Source of the DNA: Helichrysum umbraculigerum
Taxonomy: Eukaryota; Streptophyta; Magnoliopsida; Asterales; Asteraceae
Direction: 5' to 3'
NCBI GenBank assembly: GCA_949592205.1
Contig: CATIUR010000001.1
Span: 41,867,001-41,931,000 of the forward strand
DNA length: 64,000 nt
Below the pieces are notes generated by a model. That model searched no databases, was not told where the DNA came from, and saw nothing but the letters and a program-made list of their open reading frames with translations. Of this stretch, positions 9,477 through 20,252 are shown piece after piece; position 1 is the stretch's first letter; each line of letters begins with the position of its first letter. Position numbers and translations under genes: made by a program.

Positions 9477-9488
9477 GCTCTGATACCA
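9477..9488 (-). promoter_or_regulatory. Primer-binding site, initiator tRNA-Met type
   Basis: The sense strand reads TGGTATCAGAGC, complementary to the 3' end of plant initiator tRNA-Met. Two bases (TC on the sense strand, 9489-9490) separate it from the LTR. Confidence 0.92.
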
Positions 9489-9490
9489 GA

Positions 9491-10060
9491 TGTAAGTCCC
9501 CTAGTTTTAGGATCAATAACTTCGTTATCTGTAGTATTAAGGTGCGGAATCCCTCAATACGGTGTTATTTTACTAACAACGAATATGTTCGTATTGCGTT
9601 TTAACTAGACTTAGCTTTAAACAACGAATCGTCAAAGCCTAGCCTTAGGTTATGTTTTTCTCTGGTTTGTTGAATTCGCAGCAATTGAAATCAGAATGCA
9701 AAAGTTATGTTTTTCACCGATTGAAAAACATTATATATGTCCAGCTCGTCTCGACTCGCAAGGGCCTGCGAGTTCGGTCCAACTCGCAGCCCAAGCCCAA
9801 CTCGGAACTCGGCTCGCCAGACTTCCACGAATTCAGTTCTCATCTCGGCTCGTTAATCTCGCGACCTGAGAACTCGACTCGCACAGAATGTATTTATTTC
9901 GTATTTAATAATTCGTCTAACTTAACACAATAATATGTTTAACGAATATTACTAACAAAACAAATATTTATTTACAAATCTAAACCAATATACAAACGTA
10001 ATAATAATTACACTAGTCCTATATCAAGCTAGATCTGTTGTCACAATCTATGTCTCAACA
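9491..10060 (-). repeat. Complete 570 bp copia LTR (5' LTR of unit 1)
   Basis: It has TG...CA ends in both orientations. A TATA-like element (ACATATATAA on the sense strand, about 9731-9740) lies about 320 bp from the U3 start, leaving about 240 bp of R-U5. The middle contains CTCGCAAG/CTTGCGAG-type inverted words. It reads identical to 10065-10634. Confidence 0.92.
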
Positions 10061-10064
10061 GAGA
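10061..10064. other. LTR-LTR junction, GAGA
   Basis: Four bases join two complete LTRs. The PBS-side spacer (GA, 9489-9490) plus the PPT-side spacer (GA, 307-308 and 10635-10636) give exactly GAGA, the expected product of blunt joining of unprocessed linear cDNA ends. Confidence 0.8.
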
Positions 10065-10634
10065 TGTAAGTCCCCTAGTTTTAGGATCAATAACTTCGTT
10101 ATCTGTAGTATTAAGGTGCGGAATCCCTCAATACGGTGTTATTTTACTAACAACGAATATGTTCGTATTGCGTTTTAACTAGACTTAGCTTTAAACAACG
10201 AATCGTCAAAGCCTAGCCTTAGGTTATGTTTTTCTCTGGTTTGTTGAATTCGCAGCAATTGAAATCAGAATGCAAAAGTTATGTTTTTCACCGATTGAAA
10301 AACATTATATATGTCCAGCTCGTCTCGACTCGCAAGGGCCTGCGAGTTCGGTCCAACTCGCAGCCCAAGCCCAACTCGGAACTCGGCTCGCCAGACTTCC
10401 ACGAATTCAGTTCTCATCTCGGCTCGTTAATCTCGCGACCTGAGAACTCGACTCGCACAGAATGTATTTATTTCGTATTTAATAATTCGTCTAACTTAAC
10501 ACAATAATATGTTTAACGAATATTACTAACAAAACAAATATTTATTTACAAATCTAAACCAATATACAAACGTAATAATAATTACACTAGTCCTATATCA
10601 AGCTAGATCTGTTGTCACAATCTATGTCTCAACA
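10065..10634 (-). repeat. Second complete 570 bp copia LTR (3' LTR of unit 2)
   Basis: It reads identical to 9491-10060 and to the partial copy at 1-306. It is followed by GA and the PPT, so in sense orientation it is a 3' LTR. A TATA-like element is at about 10305-10314. Confidence 0.92.
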
Positions 10635-10636
10635 GA

Positions 10637-10645
10637 CTCCCCCTT
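10637..10645 (-). promoter_or_regulatory. Polypurine tract of copia unit 2
   Basis: The sense strand reads AAGGGGGAG followed by TC and the LTR, identical to 309-317. Confidence 0.8.
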
Positions 10646-10688
10646 GACAATAGCTCTAGCGTCTTTATCTTCACGCTGTCTTTGGTCT

Positions 10689-11858
10689 TCATTTGTAAAT
10701 CTTACTTCCTGCAAAAATTTTAAGCTTGATGCATGTTTTAACCATCCTATGATAATCTCGTGCTAAATCACCCCAACCAACAGTAGATATGATCTTGTTC
10801 TTGTATAACATAATCAAATCTTCCTTTGATAAATTCATCAAATGTCTGTGATCATATACACGAAGAATTTCTTTTTCGCCATTAGGATAATCATCATCAG
10901 CTTCAATCATAAAGGCTTCTCCTGTTCCAGCATCTACCCCCCAATATTTCAATTTTCCCAAAATATTCTGAGGCATAGTCTTCATTGGTATTTGCTTAAT
11001 GCATTTGACCGCTGGATAAACCTTCTTCCTTCTTCTTCTTCCAGTTCTCTGACTAAGTTCGTTTAGCTTTATCATTTTTCCTTTCCTTGGCTTAATCTTC
11101 GAAAACTTCATAGATAATCCTTCAGTCCTAATGATACGCTCAACATACTTAGCATAATCATCATCACTTGGATTTTTCATATCTAATCTAGCCAAGTCTC
11201 GAATCTCATATCGAGGCAATGAACTAAACACGGTAAGCTTCTTCTCAAAATATTGAACCCCGTCAAACCTTTTGATCGCGAAGAGCTTCAGGTCAGAGTC
11301 ATAATACCATCCAATAATGCCAGTTTTAAGTACACGCTTTCCAGTAATATCAACTTCTTTCAAAATGCGTTGCTTATTTTCCTTTTTCTTTTTCAGCATT
11401 TCTTGGATAAACATAGGATTACCAACCATATGTTTGTATTTGTCCTCTATTTCTTCAACTTCAGTATCTGAATCTTCAGAAGCATTCTCAAAAGCTTCTA
11501 AATCAATAACTGATTCTCCTTGTTCATTTACAAAAACAAATTCAGTCGTTGATGGATTCACAACATGTTCATCTACATTTGCATCCAGATCAACACCTTC
11601 ATCTATCACTGATTCAAATACTGCAGTCCAATCTTCAGGAAGTTTGAACTCTCCTTCTTCAATATCATAATCAATCTCTTCATCTATCTCATCCAGAATA
11701 TCATCTTCCGAATCTGATAGATTAAGCATTTCCATTCCTAGAGAAAAACATAAATACAAATATATTAATAATTCAAATTCTTTATTGATTTCCCTGAACC
11801 AATCTAAGAATTTCTTTATTAATTCTTTTGTATATTTTAACCTAACATATAAACGCAA
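10689..11858 (-). CDS. Extra ORF downstream of pol, function unknown (copy 2, identical)
   Basis: This is a perfect copy of the 389-codon ORF at 361-1530, with the same candidate splice acceptor before the alternative start (ATG at 11735). The identity ends 89 bp beyond the ORF, at 11947, and the rest of the unit (pol, gag) is missing. The copy has its own PPT and 3' LTR but no 5' LTR, so expression would need an outside promoter. Confidence 0.65.
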   Translation of the reverse strand: MRLYVRLKYTKELIKKFLDWFREINKEFELLIYLYLCFSLGMEMLNLSDSEDDILDEIDEEIDYDIEEGEFKLPEDWTAVFESVIDEGVDLDANVDEHVVNPSTTEFVFVNEQGESVIDLEAFENASEDSDTEVEEIEDKYKHMVGNPMFIQEMLKKKKENKQRILKEVDITGKRVLKTGIIGWYYDSDLKLFAIKRFDGVQYFEKKLTVFSSLPRYEIRDLARLDMKNPSDDDYAKYVERIIRTEGLSMKFSKIKPRKGKMIKLNELSQRTGRRRRKKVYPAVKCIKQIPMKTMPQNILGKLKYWGVDAGTGEAFMIEADDDYPNGEKEILRVYDHRHLMNLSKEDLIMLYKNKIISTVGWGDLARDYHRMVKTCIKLKIFAGSKIYK

Positions 11859-11947
11859 TATAAATATAACTTATAAAATCTTTTATTGATTACCCTGAAT
11901 CAATCTAAAATCTCTTAAGTCTACTTAACAAATATTAATTAATTTTA

Positions 11948-12508
11948 AATTCTAATGCATTGTGAATAATCACCAAACATTTAAATTTACTATTAATTAC
12001 CTTATATAATTTCCAAGTGTTAATTGATCTCATTCATTATCAATTTAACCTTTAAATTATATATCATTTGTCTAGTTAATACGAATACATTTTTAACTTG
12101 TTAATTACTTATAAACCTTACGGTCTTAAGTCTATAATCAAATCTAAAATGCATATGTTATTATAAAATTATGACCGCCGAAATTAATCGGAACACGCCG
12201 CTCGACTACTCAATAAGTCAGAAGTCTTTCGATCACTATTTTATCTTAACATAATTTTATAAACTTAAATTACCAAACATATTTTACTTAAAATAATAAT
12301 AACCCTAAGCCAAATATATTTACACAATAATTAAGTTTACACTTGTTCACTACAAACTATTACAAATATTACAGTACTAAGATAATACTATCATTTATAA
12401 ACTCTGATTAGCGTAATCCCTAAGATATATCATTTATAATACTATTCTATGTTTATTATTCTATGATGTATTACTTAACAAATAGTAATTTATAGTAATT
12501 AATTTTAT
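11948..12508. other. AT-rich non-coding stretch between truncated copia unit and gypsy gag
   Basis: I see no gene. Its origin is unclear: it matches neither the copia interior past 1619 nor the gypsy gag. The 15-mer TATTCTATGATGTAT (12457-12471) occurs inverted at 2281-2295 and 2331-2345, and GATTAGCGTAA (12406-12416) occurs inverted at 1644-1654. This suggests a shared but non-collinear repeat on both sides. Confidence 0.5.
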
Positions 12509-12949
12509 TTAATTACTAAGATAAAACAATTCATCCCTGGGGCAGTACTCGCCCCTCAACATCTCCTTCAACTCCTCCCACGGGAGTTTGTAAGCATTAG
12601 CAACACCCACCGTCTGGGCATAGGTGTTCCACCAGGTGAGTGCGGTGTCAGTAAAAGTACTAACGGAGAACTTAACTTTGTCTCCTTCCGCACAGTTGCA
12701 GATCAGAAATACGGATTCGACTTTCTCGATCCAGCGTACTAGACCGATAGCTCCTTCAGTACCTGCAAAGTTTAGAGGTTTGCAGTTCTGAAAGTCTTTG
12801 TATGAACAGGGTTTAGCAGTAGGGGTTTCAGCGGCATCGCTGTTCCTCGTGGAATTTGGTGGAGTATTCCGAGCCAAGGCTTCAGTAACAGCCTGGGTTA
12901 TAAGGGAGGTAATCTGGGCATCGGTGTATGGTCTTGTCTTTGGCGGCAT
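12509..12949 (-). pseudogene. gag: Ty3/gypsy gag, N-terminal fragment
   Basis: The 146-codon ORF has the chromovirus gag start MPPKTRPYTDAQITSL, then CKPLNFAGTEGAIGLVRWIEKVESVF and LTWWNTYAQTVG, typical of the retrotransposon gag domain. The recognisable gag ends at about GEYCPRDE (near 12531), after which unrelated AT-rich DNA supplies a few codons and a stop. The zinc knuckle and all of pol are missing. The leader, coiled-coil ORF and LTR to the right belong to the same minus-strand element. Confidence 0.85.
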
Positions 12950-13303
12950 GATTCTTCAATAAAAGAAATGAAGATACATGAGATTTTGTAGGAACTTGTA
13001 ATTGTCACAGATGTACATGTATAAAAGCAGTAATACATAACATCAACATGGAAAAATGACAATTATTATGAGTTGAAATATCAAGAAATATTTGATGGGT
13101 AATGCGAGTTCAAAGGTTACATCCTACAGAGATATTACAAAAGGTGTCGGGAATTGTTACATCCGACTAGTTTATAGAGTAGCGCTAGATAGTCATTAGA
13201 TTACGAGATAGATTACAAGATAAAGACTACACTAGTCTTAATGTAGATTACTTTGTTCCATCAGCGCGACAAGGCGGTCCACGGTTTCTGCTAGTCGGTT
13301 GGT
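12950..13303 (-). other. Spacer between coiled-coil ORF and gag of the minus gypsy element
   Basis: About 350 bp with no credible ORF. By position it is the element's leader between the upstream small ORF and gag. Confidence 0.5.
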
Positions 13304-13744
13304 CTACCTGGCATTGTCTTCAACCAAAGCAAGTCGTTGTGCTAGTGCACGAGAGTGATCCTCAGTCTCCTGTGAACGTTGTTCACATTCCTCTAGTCGG
13401 TTTCTTACAAGTTCATCCGCACCTAATTCGGCGGTCATTGAGTCCTGAATTATGCTTACAGAGAGGTTGGTATCCTCTTGTTCTCGCTGGAGTTGGGATA
13501 TGTGATCAAGTGCCTGGCGAAGCAGGTAGGTCATTCGGAGTTGTTCCCGTTCGAGATGTTCGAGCCTTTGCTCCTGACGGTGAAGTTGGGTAGCCAACAC
13601 TAGCATCGTGAGGTGTGCCGAGTTCTGAGAGTTATGAACAGGATAGGGGCTGGTTCGAGGTGACCTTGTGTTCCTCCTGGCTTCTCGTGGGTTCCGTGAC
13701 CCATGTGAGTGAGAGTGTGACGGATTAGGTGGTATGTTTGCCAT
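13304..13744 (-). CDS. Small coiled-coil ORF between LTR and gag of a gypsy element
   Basis: The ORF has 146 codons with an ATG at 13744. The N-terminus is basic and rich in Ser, His, Pro and Arg (about 1-40). Residues about 50-145 are Leu, Gln, Glu and Arg rich with heptad-like spacing (LHRQEQRLEHLEREQLRMTYLLRQAL...), a probable coiled coil. It sits upstream of gag on the same strand, in what is normally leader sequence. I recall similar small ORFs in Asteraceae gypsy elements but know no function. No stop or frameshift interrupts it, although the gag beside it is truncated. Confidence 0.6.
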   Translation of the reverse strand: MANIPPNPSHSHSHGSRNPREARRNTRSPRTSPYPVHNSQNSAHLTMLVLATQLHRQEQRLEHLEREQLRMTYLLRQALDHISQLQREQEDTNLSVSIIQDSMTAELGADELVRNRLEECEQRSQETEDHSRALAQRLALVEDNAR

Positions 13745-14050
13745 TCCTGTGGCAGAGTGTAAGTAAGACGAGGCTAATATATATATACATATATCATATC
13801 CAGCCTAGTGTCTAGCACGTATCAAGTAATGGTCCGGTTCTCTCGTGGTCAGAGTCAACTAACGTATCCCCGTTGAACATATTCATTTCAGACCTCACAT
13901 CATCTTTCCTTAATTGTACATAGTTGATCAGGCTATGTTAAATTAAAGTCGTATGCTGTAATTCCTGAACCAGTCATGTCTAATAAGAGAATACTGCCTA
14001 ACGGTCATAGTCTAGGCCCACTAAATGCAACCTAGTTCACTATAACCTTA
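13745..14050 (-). other. Leader of the minus gypsy element, next to the PBS
   Basis: No gene seen. A GGCCTAGACTATGA-like string on the minus strand resembles the leader of the element at 33631-43437, supporting a common family. Confidence 0.5.
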
Positions 14051-14063
14051 GGCTCTGATACCA
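14051..14063 (-). promoter_or_regulatory. Primer-binding site, initiator tRNA-Met type
   Basis: TGGTATCAGAGCC on the minus strand, three bases from the LTR that starts at 14067. Confidence 0.92.
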
Positions 14064-14066
14064 ATC

Positions 14067-16501
14067 TGTAACACCCCCGAAATTCACTGTTTTGCGGAAG
14101 CATAATTTGGGGTGTTACTAATCAAATATCACAGCACAAAGATAAAGTAAACGACATCTATATGCAACGTTTGTAAATTAGTTACATTCCATAGATATAT
14201 TGTTTGAAAACTTAGTGTTTTCGTATACAAAAATGTAGTTTCCCTAGAGTCCGCGCGTGTAGCGGGAGATTCTATTACATAATCAAAATATACAAAAGAT
14301 AATGCTAAGAATCTCCGTTAATGCAGTTGTGTTGAAATCATGCGACTCTAGCTAAAAATCCTGGAGTAATCCTACTCCATCCGAGTACCTGAGAAAACAT
14401 GCTAAAAAGTGTCAACCAAAAGGTTGGTGAATCTCACAGGTTTGTAAGTAATATCAGCTTTGAACACGAGATTTCATCAGTAATGCCCGCAGGCGTAAAA
14501 TCAGCAATTTCAATCTAGAAATCGTAAACCAGTATTTGCAATCCCGCAAATGTAAGTAAGTAAGTTTATACCGTTGCCATGAGGCTCATAATCGAAGCTT
14601 AACCCGTAAGTAATAAGTTTGCTCCCGTGACATGCTCGTAATTGAGCAAGCATCAGTAACGAATAAGTAGTCACCCGTTTATACGTGTAAATCAGTACGT
14701 GGCAGCGCTACTGCCCCGGGCGGGGAGGGTCATTTCCCTAATGGATCCATTAACTAGTGTTCGCGCTTAAGTCCATAACTAACGATATATGATGGAGAGA
14801 CTTCTGTTTGTAAGTAAACTCATGCAATTTCGTTTGGTATAGTAAACAGTTTAGTACTTGTGTTCAAGAAAATCAGTAGCATGTATCTCCCCCAATAAGA
14901 TAAAACAGTAAAAGTGGGGCCGTAAGACTCACCTGAGTCTTGTAGTAATCAGTTGCAATTAGCAAGTAGTAAGTAAAGCAAGTAGGTTCTCTGAACCCGT
15001 AATCTTCAAATGCCTAATCATATGAAGTTATGTAAGTATGCGTCTCACGAGACGTTTCGTTTAGTTGTACACAACTAGTATATCCAGTGTTTGTCCGTAT
15101 GTTTGTAATTGTTTGTTTGTTGGAAAACATGTTTGGCCCGTTGGTGACGGTTTGTAGCAAAAATCCTAAAATGTTGACTTTGCTACAGTAAATGTGCTAC
15201 AGTGAATTGCTACAGTAAAATTTGACTTTTTGCTACAGTAACTTTGACTTTTCTATAGTGAAAATCCTTTAAAATTTCCAAGTTTTCTGTTTTCTGCGAC
15301 ATAAGCTGCGACACAAGGATTTGTATGCGACACAAGGGTTGTGTCGCATGAAGGATGCGACACAATAGCTCTGCGACACAGTGGTTGTGTCGCAAAAAGC
15401 TTGCGATGCTAATTCAATAGCGACAGAACGGTTGTGTCGTATTAAATACGACATAGTATGCGACATAGAGTGCGACACAATATTGTGTCGCAAAGGTTAC
15501 GACACTAAAGGATTGGTACGACACAAGGTGCGACACAAACGGGTTTATGCGACACAGCATGCGACACAAGGCTTGTGTCGCATGTATGAACACCAGCCCA
15601 GAAACTTTCGGGTTTCAAGAATTTTCGACCAAAAACGCAAATCTAACCCATTTTTGAGCTTTAAAATCGTGTATTCTTCATGTATTAGGTTATATCTAAG
15701 TTGTGTACACATCAAAACATCAAAACATTACACCAAATTGAATAGATCTAAGATTTTAGGAATTTCTTACTTTTGCAAATCGAGCTAAATGGAGGATGAA
15801 TTGATGAAGACGGTCTTGATATTCTTGCTCCACTCGTGATAGTGATTCCGAATATGTAATTTTCGTGGTCGATATTTGATGTTGAAAATTTGGTGTGAAT
15901 TGAGGTTGAGAGAGTTTGTGGTTTGTGTGTGTTTAGTTAGAATGAAAATGGAAAGGGAAATTGGGGTGGGGGTTTGGGTTGGTGGCTGATCCAAAAGGAA
16001 GGAGGGGGAAAATATTCCCCAAAACACAGTGTTGACTCCGTGTCCTAATCGTTTATTCACTAGTTTTTCATATTTAACCAAACGTTTATATTTTTAAAAC
16101 GTAACTGGAGTATTTAAGTAAAAATACTTTGAAATTAATAGTAAAACATTTGTCGCAATATTTAAATTATTAAGTCGCGTTTATTACGTTTTGTTGCGTT
16201 AGTTAAAATGTCGTCGCTATAATATATAAATAATGCTCGTTCGGTTGTGTATTTTATATAACAAAATACGTTCTCATTATTTAAGTAAATTTCTGTCACC
16301 AACGTCCAAATAAACTGTGTCGGACTCCGTCCTGTTAATTCGTACGATTCATCCAAATCGCGTAAGTACACACATATATATATAAATCACCTTATATATA
16401 TATATACAAATAGAATCTGTAATTAGTCCTATTACATACTAATTACCACTAGTTACAAACAATTAGGCATAATTAATTATCCTAATTATGCAGGTGTTAC
16501 A
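14067..16501 (-). repeat. 2.4 kb gypsy LTR (5' LTR of the minus element)
   Basis: It starts TGTAACACCCCC and ends GCAGGTGTTACA, so its termini form the inverted repeat TGTAACACC/GGTGTTACA. It contains four TGCTACAGT repeats (15181-15239) and a cluster of GCGACACAA/TTGTGTCGC words (15295-15583). It abuts plus-strand gag coding sequence at 16502, so the element inserted into that gag. The other TSD copy is outside the window. Confidence 0.88.
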
Positions 16502-16746
16502 TACAGTGATGCCGAAATCAATGCCATTGTTTCTCGAGCCGTAGCCGATGCTTTGGCTGCTCAGAACTCACAACGAACAAGTGATCAAACTGTCGATACC
16601 ACCCCTGTTGTCAAACACTGGTCATATAAAGACTTCCTCAGTTGCAAACCCCTCAACTTCAAGGGCACGGAAGGTGCCATCGGGCTAATCTGTTGGATGG
16701 AAAGAATGAAATCGGTCTTCAGTTTGTGCAACTGTACGGAAGACAG
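16502..16746 (+). pseudogene. gag: Tekay-type gypsy gag, first piece
   Basis: The open frame YSDAEINAIVSRAVADALAAQ... through CKPLNFKGTEGAIGLICWMERMKSVFSLCNCTED is the N-terminal gag of a chromovirus on the plus strand. The first codons of gag are cut off by the LTR ending at 16501. It breaks at GACAG (16742-16746) and resumes after an identical GACAG at 32007-32011. Confidence 0.85.
16742..16746. repeat. Target-site duplication GACAG (left copy; right copy 32007-32011)
   Basis: The 5 bp direct repeat flanks the Athila-related array at 16747-32006, and the gag frame resumes across it. It marks the whole 15.3 kb array as one insertion. Confidence 0.9.
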
Positions 16747-18427
16747 TGATAAATGCCAAAATGTACTAGATTATAGTACTAATTACCCCCATCGTTCAAT
16801 AGATTTCTTATGCATTTTATGTGAATAAGATACTTATTTCGTTCATATTTGCATTTAGGAGTTTATTTGGAGCTTGGATCGAAAAGAAATGGAAAACGAG
16901 CTTATTGTGAAGAAAAGTTTCTAAAACATTGGACAAGAGAAGATTGAATCGGAAAGAGAACGAGAGATGAGCTGAAAATGGAAGAAAAGTGTGAATGCTG
17001 AGTTTTCGGTTATGCGTTAGTATTTTGGCCATAACTTCTTCATACGAACTCCGATTGAGGTGATTCAACAAGGAGAATTTAGCTAAAAGAGAGGTCTACA
17101 ACTTTCATTTTGACCATTTCAACTGAAAAGGCATCCATAATGCGGATGGATTCATCCATCCGGCGGATGGATTGAAAATGGGCTGAAAGAGTACGCGGGC
17201 TGGATTTTTATGGGCTTTTACATCCATACGCCGGATGGAATAATCCATCCGCCGTATGGATCAACTATTCAGCTATTTAAGTCCGTTTTTAGGGTTTTCA
17301 AAGAAGAACTTCACATATACCTAAACCTACGAACAACAGCTGATCAGAGGGGGTTTTTCCCCCATTTTGGGAGCGAATCGATGGCGGTTTGGAGGCGGAA
17401 AAGGCTAGGATCATCTCATTGATTCTACTTCATTAGGTTCACGATTCGGTTTGCGTATCATCTTTCGATTTCAATTCGAACATTGTCTATGTGTTCGTTT
17501 GGAATATTGAATCTGATTTCGTATGATTGAATCATGGATTAGAGTTATTGTTTATTGTTTAGATTAATAACTTTGGATTATGATTGTTTGAAGGTTTTAA
17601 TTGTGTTTTAAATAAGTAATTTGATTAAAGATTGTTATGTTATCCGTGAATCCTTGTTTATTGGTGATTGTTAATTGCTACTTAACGTGGTCAATAGTGT
17701 TGTCGAGATTGAGTTCCTTTGACATTGTTGATTATTGATGATTATAGACTTAGGTTTATAATCATTGCTAAATATATTGAGTTTGATAGGTTAAGAGCAT
17801 AGTAATTAATCAATCTAAAATGAACAAGCTAATAATAGATTATTAGTAGGTATTGTTGAGTCATACCTTGAGGAATAATCATAACAAGTCGTGAACACTT
17901 AATGCACAATCTAGGGAAAAGCACGCAATAGAGCAACATTCTTGCGACATCGGATCGATGTTTAGTGTGGGACCCTAGGTTGTAGATATTAGTTGGACCC
18001 GGAACGTTGGCTAATATATATTTAACTTGGATTCTTTGATTAGTATCTAAGTTGATATAAAAGAAATCACAATCAGACAATCAAAACACATGAACTGGAT
18101 AACATGAATTTGAGCGAAAGAATCTAAGCAATTACATGTCTATCTCCGATTGTTTATCTGTTCCTCTTATCTTGTTTTATGTTGTTTGGTTTGGTTATTT
18201 AGTTCATCTTGAATGTTCGCACGGAACTAAAACGTACCCCCCATTTTACTGCTTTCTGAATAATTCCAATTTAATTGAATGACATTGTTCCTGTGTTCAT
18301 GTGATCGACCTGGACTTACCATAGCTATACTATTCCGATCGGGTATTCTTGCATGGTTGTGTGATAGTATTGATAGGTATATCCTTTACTTTATAAATAA
18401 TAAAATTAGACGCTTTCACAAGCATCA
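16747..18427 (+). repeat. Athila-related LTR A (1681 bp)
   Basis: TGATAAATGCC...AAGCATCA. It carries two CCATCCGGCGGATGG-type palindromic units at 17132-17173 and a related palindrome about 17218-17262. By eye it is the most divergent of the four LTRs. It has no coding capacity; small ORFs in it are conserved only because the DNA is. Confidence 0.9.
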
Positions 18428-20252
18428 AGTTTTTGGCGAAGCTGCCGGGGAACAGTTAACCGGTTGGACTATTGTTCTGCCAGGGAACACTTAACCAGTT
18501 GGACTTTTGTTCTGCCGAGGAACGGTTGCTTATTCAATTAAGTTGGGAAATATATATAAAAAAATATAAAAAAAAATCTTTTTAATCACACACAATTTTA
18601 TAGGCTCGATTTGCTAAACAAATATTTCTGTCTTGTCTAGAAGTTGTGATGATTAATGATGTAATTTGGTTGTAAATAATTGTTTACTTGTTAATAATAT
18701 GTATCTGCATATTATATTAGTTTAGTTTTTCATGGAGCTAAAATTTTGAATTTTGTTTGCACAGATATTCAACCTGCGGTTGTGCGCACCAGCCGGCGGT
18801 TTGAAAGTCATTTTTGCGAAAGAAAAAATTTTTTTCTGCTCTGTTTGTATATAGTATGGTTTGTTAATATGTAGTTTTAACTTTTAGTTATTTTATATTT
18901 TGTTTTATTTTTCTACTTTTTGTTTTCTTGTTTTTGTTTTGCAGTTTCGAACTTTGTGGGTGTGTTTCCTGAAAACCCTCACGAGATTATAACTCGTCAA
19001 CTCGGGATACCGAGGGGTTTAAAGGATTGTTGCATACGCTAAATGCAACCTTGATGCCTATGGAAGTGAGCTGTTGTATATTTTCAGAATCAGATCATGA
19101 AAGCATTTTTCTTCGAAATCAGGGGAGTTTTCTGTTCATTTCTTCTCTATTCCCTATTTTACGATACCTTGTTTTGCAATGAGGACATTGCTTTACTTTA
19201 AGTGGGGGATGGGAGAAAAGAAGTGTGATTGTCCTGAATTATAAATCGATAAATATTGGTAGAACATAGCTAGAAGGCATTCTATGTTAGTCATTTTTCA
19301 ACCCAAATTTTTCTTTTAAAAATGTATTCTCTTTAAGTTTAGAAAATCTTGTAACAAATCTGGGAAATTCAAAGGATAATTTGAACTTAAATTTTAAAAT
19401 ATTAGATAGTTCATCATGTGATGTATCGATAGGCAATTTATATATAAGTTTTTGAGCTATTATATAAAATTAATGTAAGAAGTATGCGATATTCCGAGAA
19501 GAACTTTAGCAATTTATGACTTAGTCTTAATTCTTATATATGATAGCGTGCGATATGCCATGATTTTGGAATTTAATTAATATCATTTGGGGATATACTG
19601 GGTGTTATTTCCTCTGTTGTACGTAAGTAAAGACCTGGTCTCCGTCAGTATATTTAATGAAAAAGAGCAAAATGAGTTCAAAAGAACTTTTGATTTTAAA
19701 ATGTAGTCAAATTATGTTGCTTTGTTGAACTGAGGTACAAACCTGCCACCAATGGTTTGACTAAAAAGTTATTATACTAAACCAAAGTCAAGTTATGTCG
19801 CTCTGTTGTGTTGAGGCACAGACCTGTCACCAATGTCTTGACTTGAAAATTGATTATTTTAATTGGATATCCATAATATGTGTTATATTAGCACGTTATA
19901 TTTATGAGGGTATTTTGCTATTGGGAATCAAGGGTAAAGCCTGCGATAATAATAATAATATAAGCTCAATTTCTGAAATATAGATTGTTTAGGTGGACAA
20001 CAATATCGATAATCCTTGTGAGTTATCTTTTATGCCTAATAATAATGAATGAGAAAATTGGGGTTCCTAGAAGAGTTTCTTGATAGTTAAAATTTAAAAG
20101 TTGAAGTATTTTAAAGTTAAAAATTTGAGTTGTGAAATACTAGTTAGTATGTAAGTCCCAACGCGCCCTTGTTTGCCTACTATATTTTGTCGTTTATAAG
20201 TTTTAAATCGATAGTCAATTTGAGGGCAAGTAGAATTCAAGTGGGGGATGTT
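18428..20252 (+). other. Internal region 1 of the Athila-related array, non-coding
   Basis: The PBS-like sequence TGGCGAAGCTGCCGGGG (18434-18450) differs from the tRNA-Asp complement where the others read GCGCC. Its 3' half with flanking bases recurs twice downstream (about 18478-18485 and 18513-18530). A second PPT-like tract is at about 19200-19219. Three related motifs of the CTCTGTTGTRYTGAGG type, each followed by ACAGACCTG or a variant, lie at about 19610-19840. The terminal PPT is 20239-20250. No gag or pol. Confidence 0.8.

Larger units (their letters stand above)
1..11947 (-). mobile_element. Tandem Sirevirus-like Ty1/copia retrotransposon, one full internal region plus a truncated second unit
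   Basis: The sense strand is minus. Going leftward from 10060 the order is 5' LTR, PBS, gag, second gag part, pol, extra ORF, PPT and 3' LTR (only 306 bp of it in the window). Integrase lying before RT makes it copia. The two zinc knuckles, long gag and extra ORF after pol suggest the Sirevirus lineage, which is inference. A second unit (LTR, PPT, extra ORF) lies directly to the right. Positions 1-1619 and 10329-11947 read as identical, an exact repeat at a distance of 10328 bp, and all LTR copies look identical, so the arrangement is recent. The left end is outside the window, so no TSD can be checked. An assembly duplication is the main alternative. Confidence 0.85.

Noticed and set aside
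10061..10064. GAGA as a target-site duplication between two independent insertions
   Set aside because: It is a single 4 bp string, not a duplicated pair, and it equals the two cDNA-end dinucleotides.
15295..15583. CRISPR-like array of repeated words
   Set aside because: Words are short, in both orientations and irregularly spaced, with no uniform spacers. This is a plant LTR.
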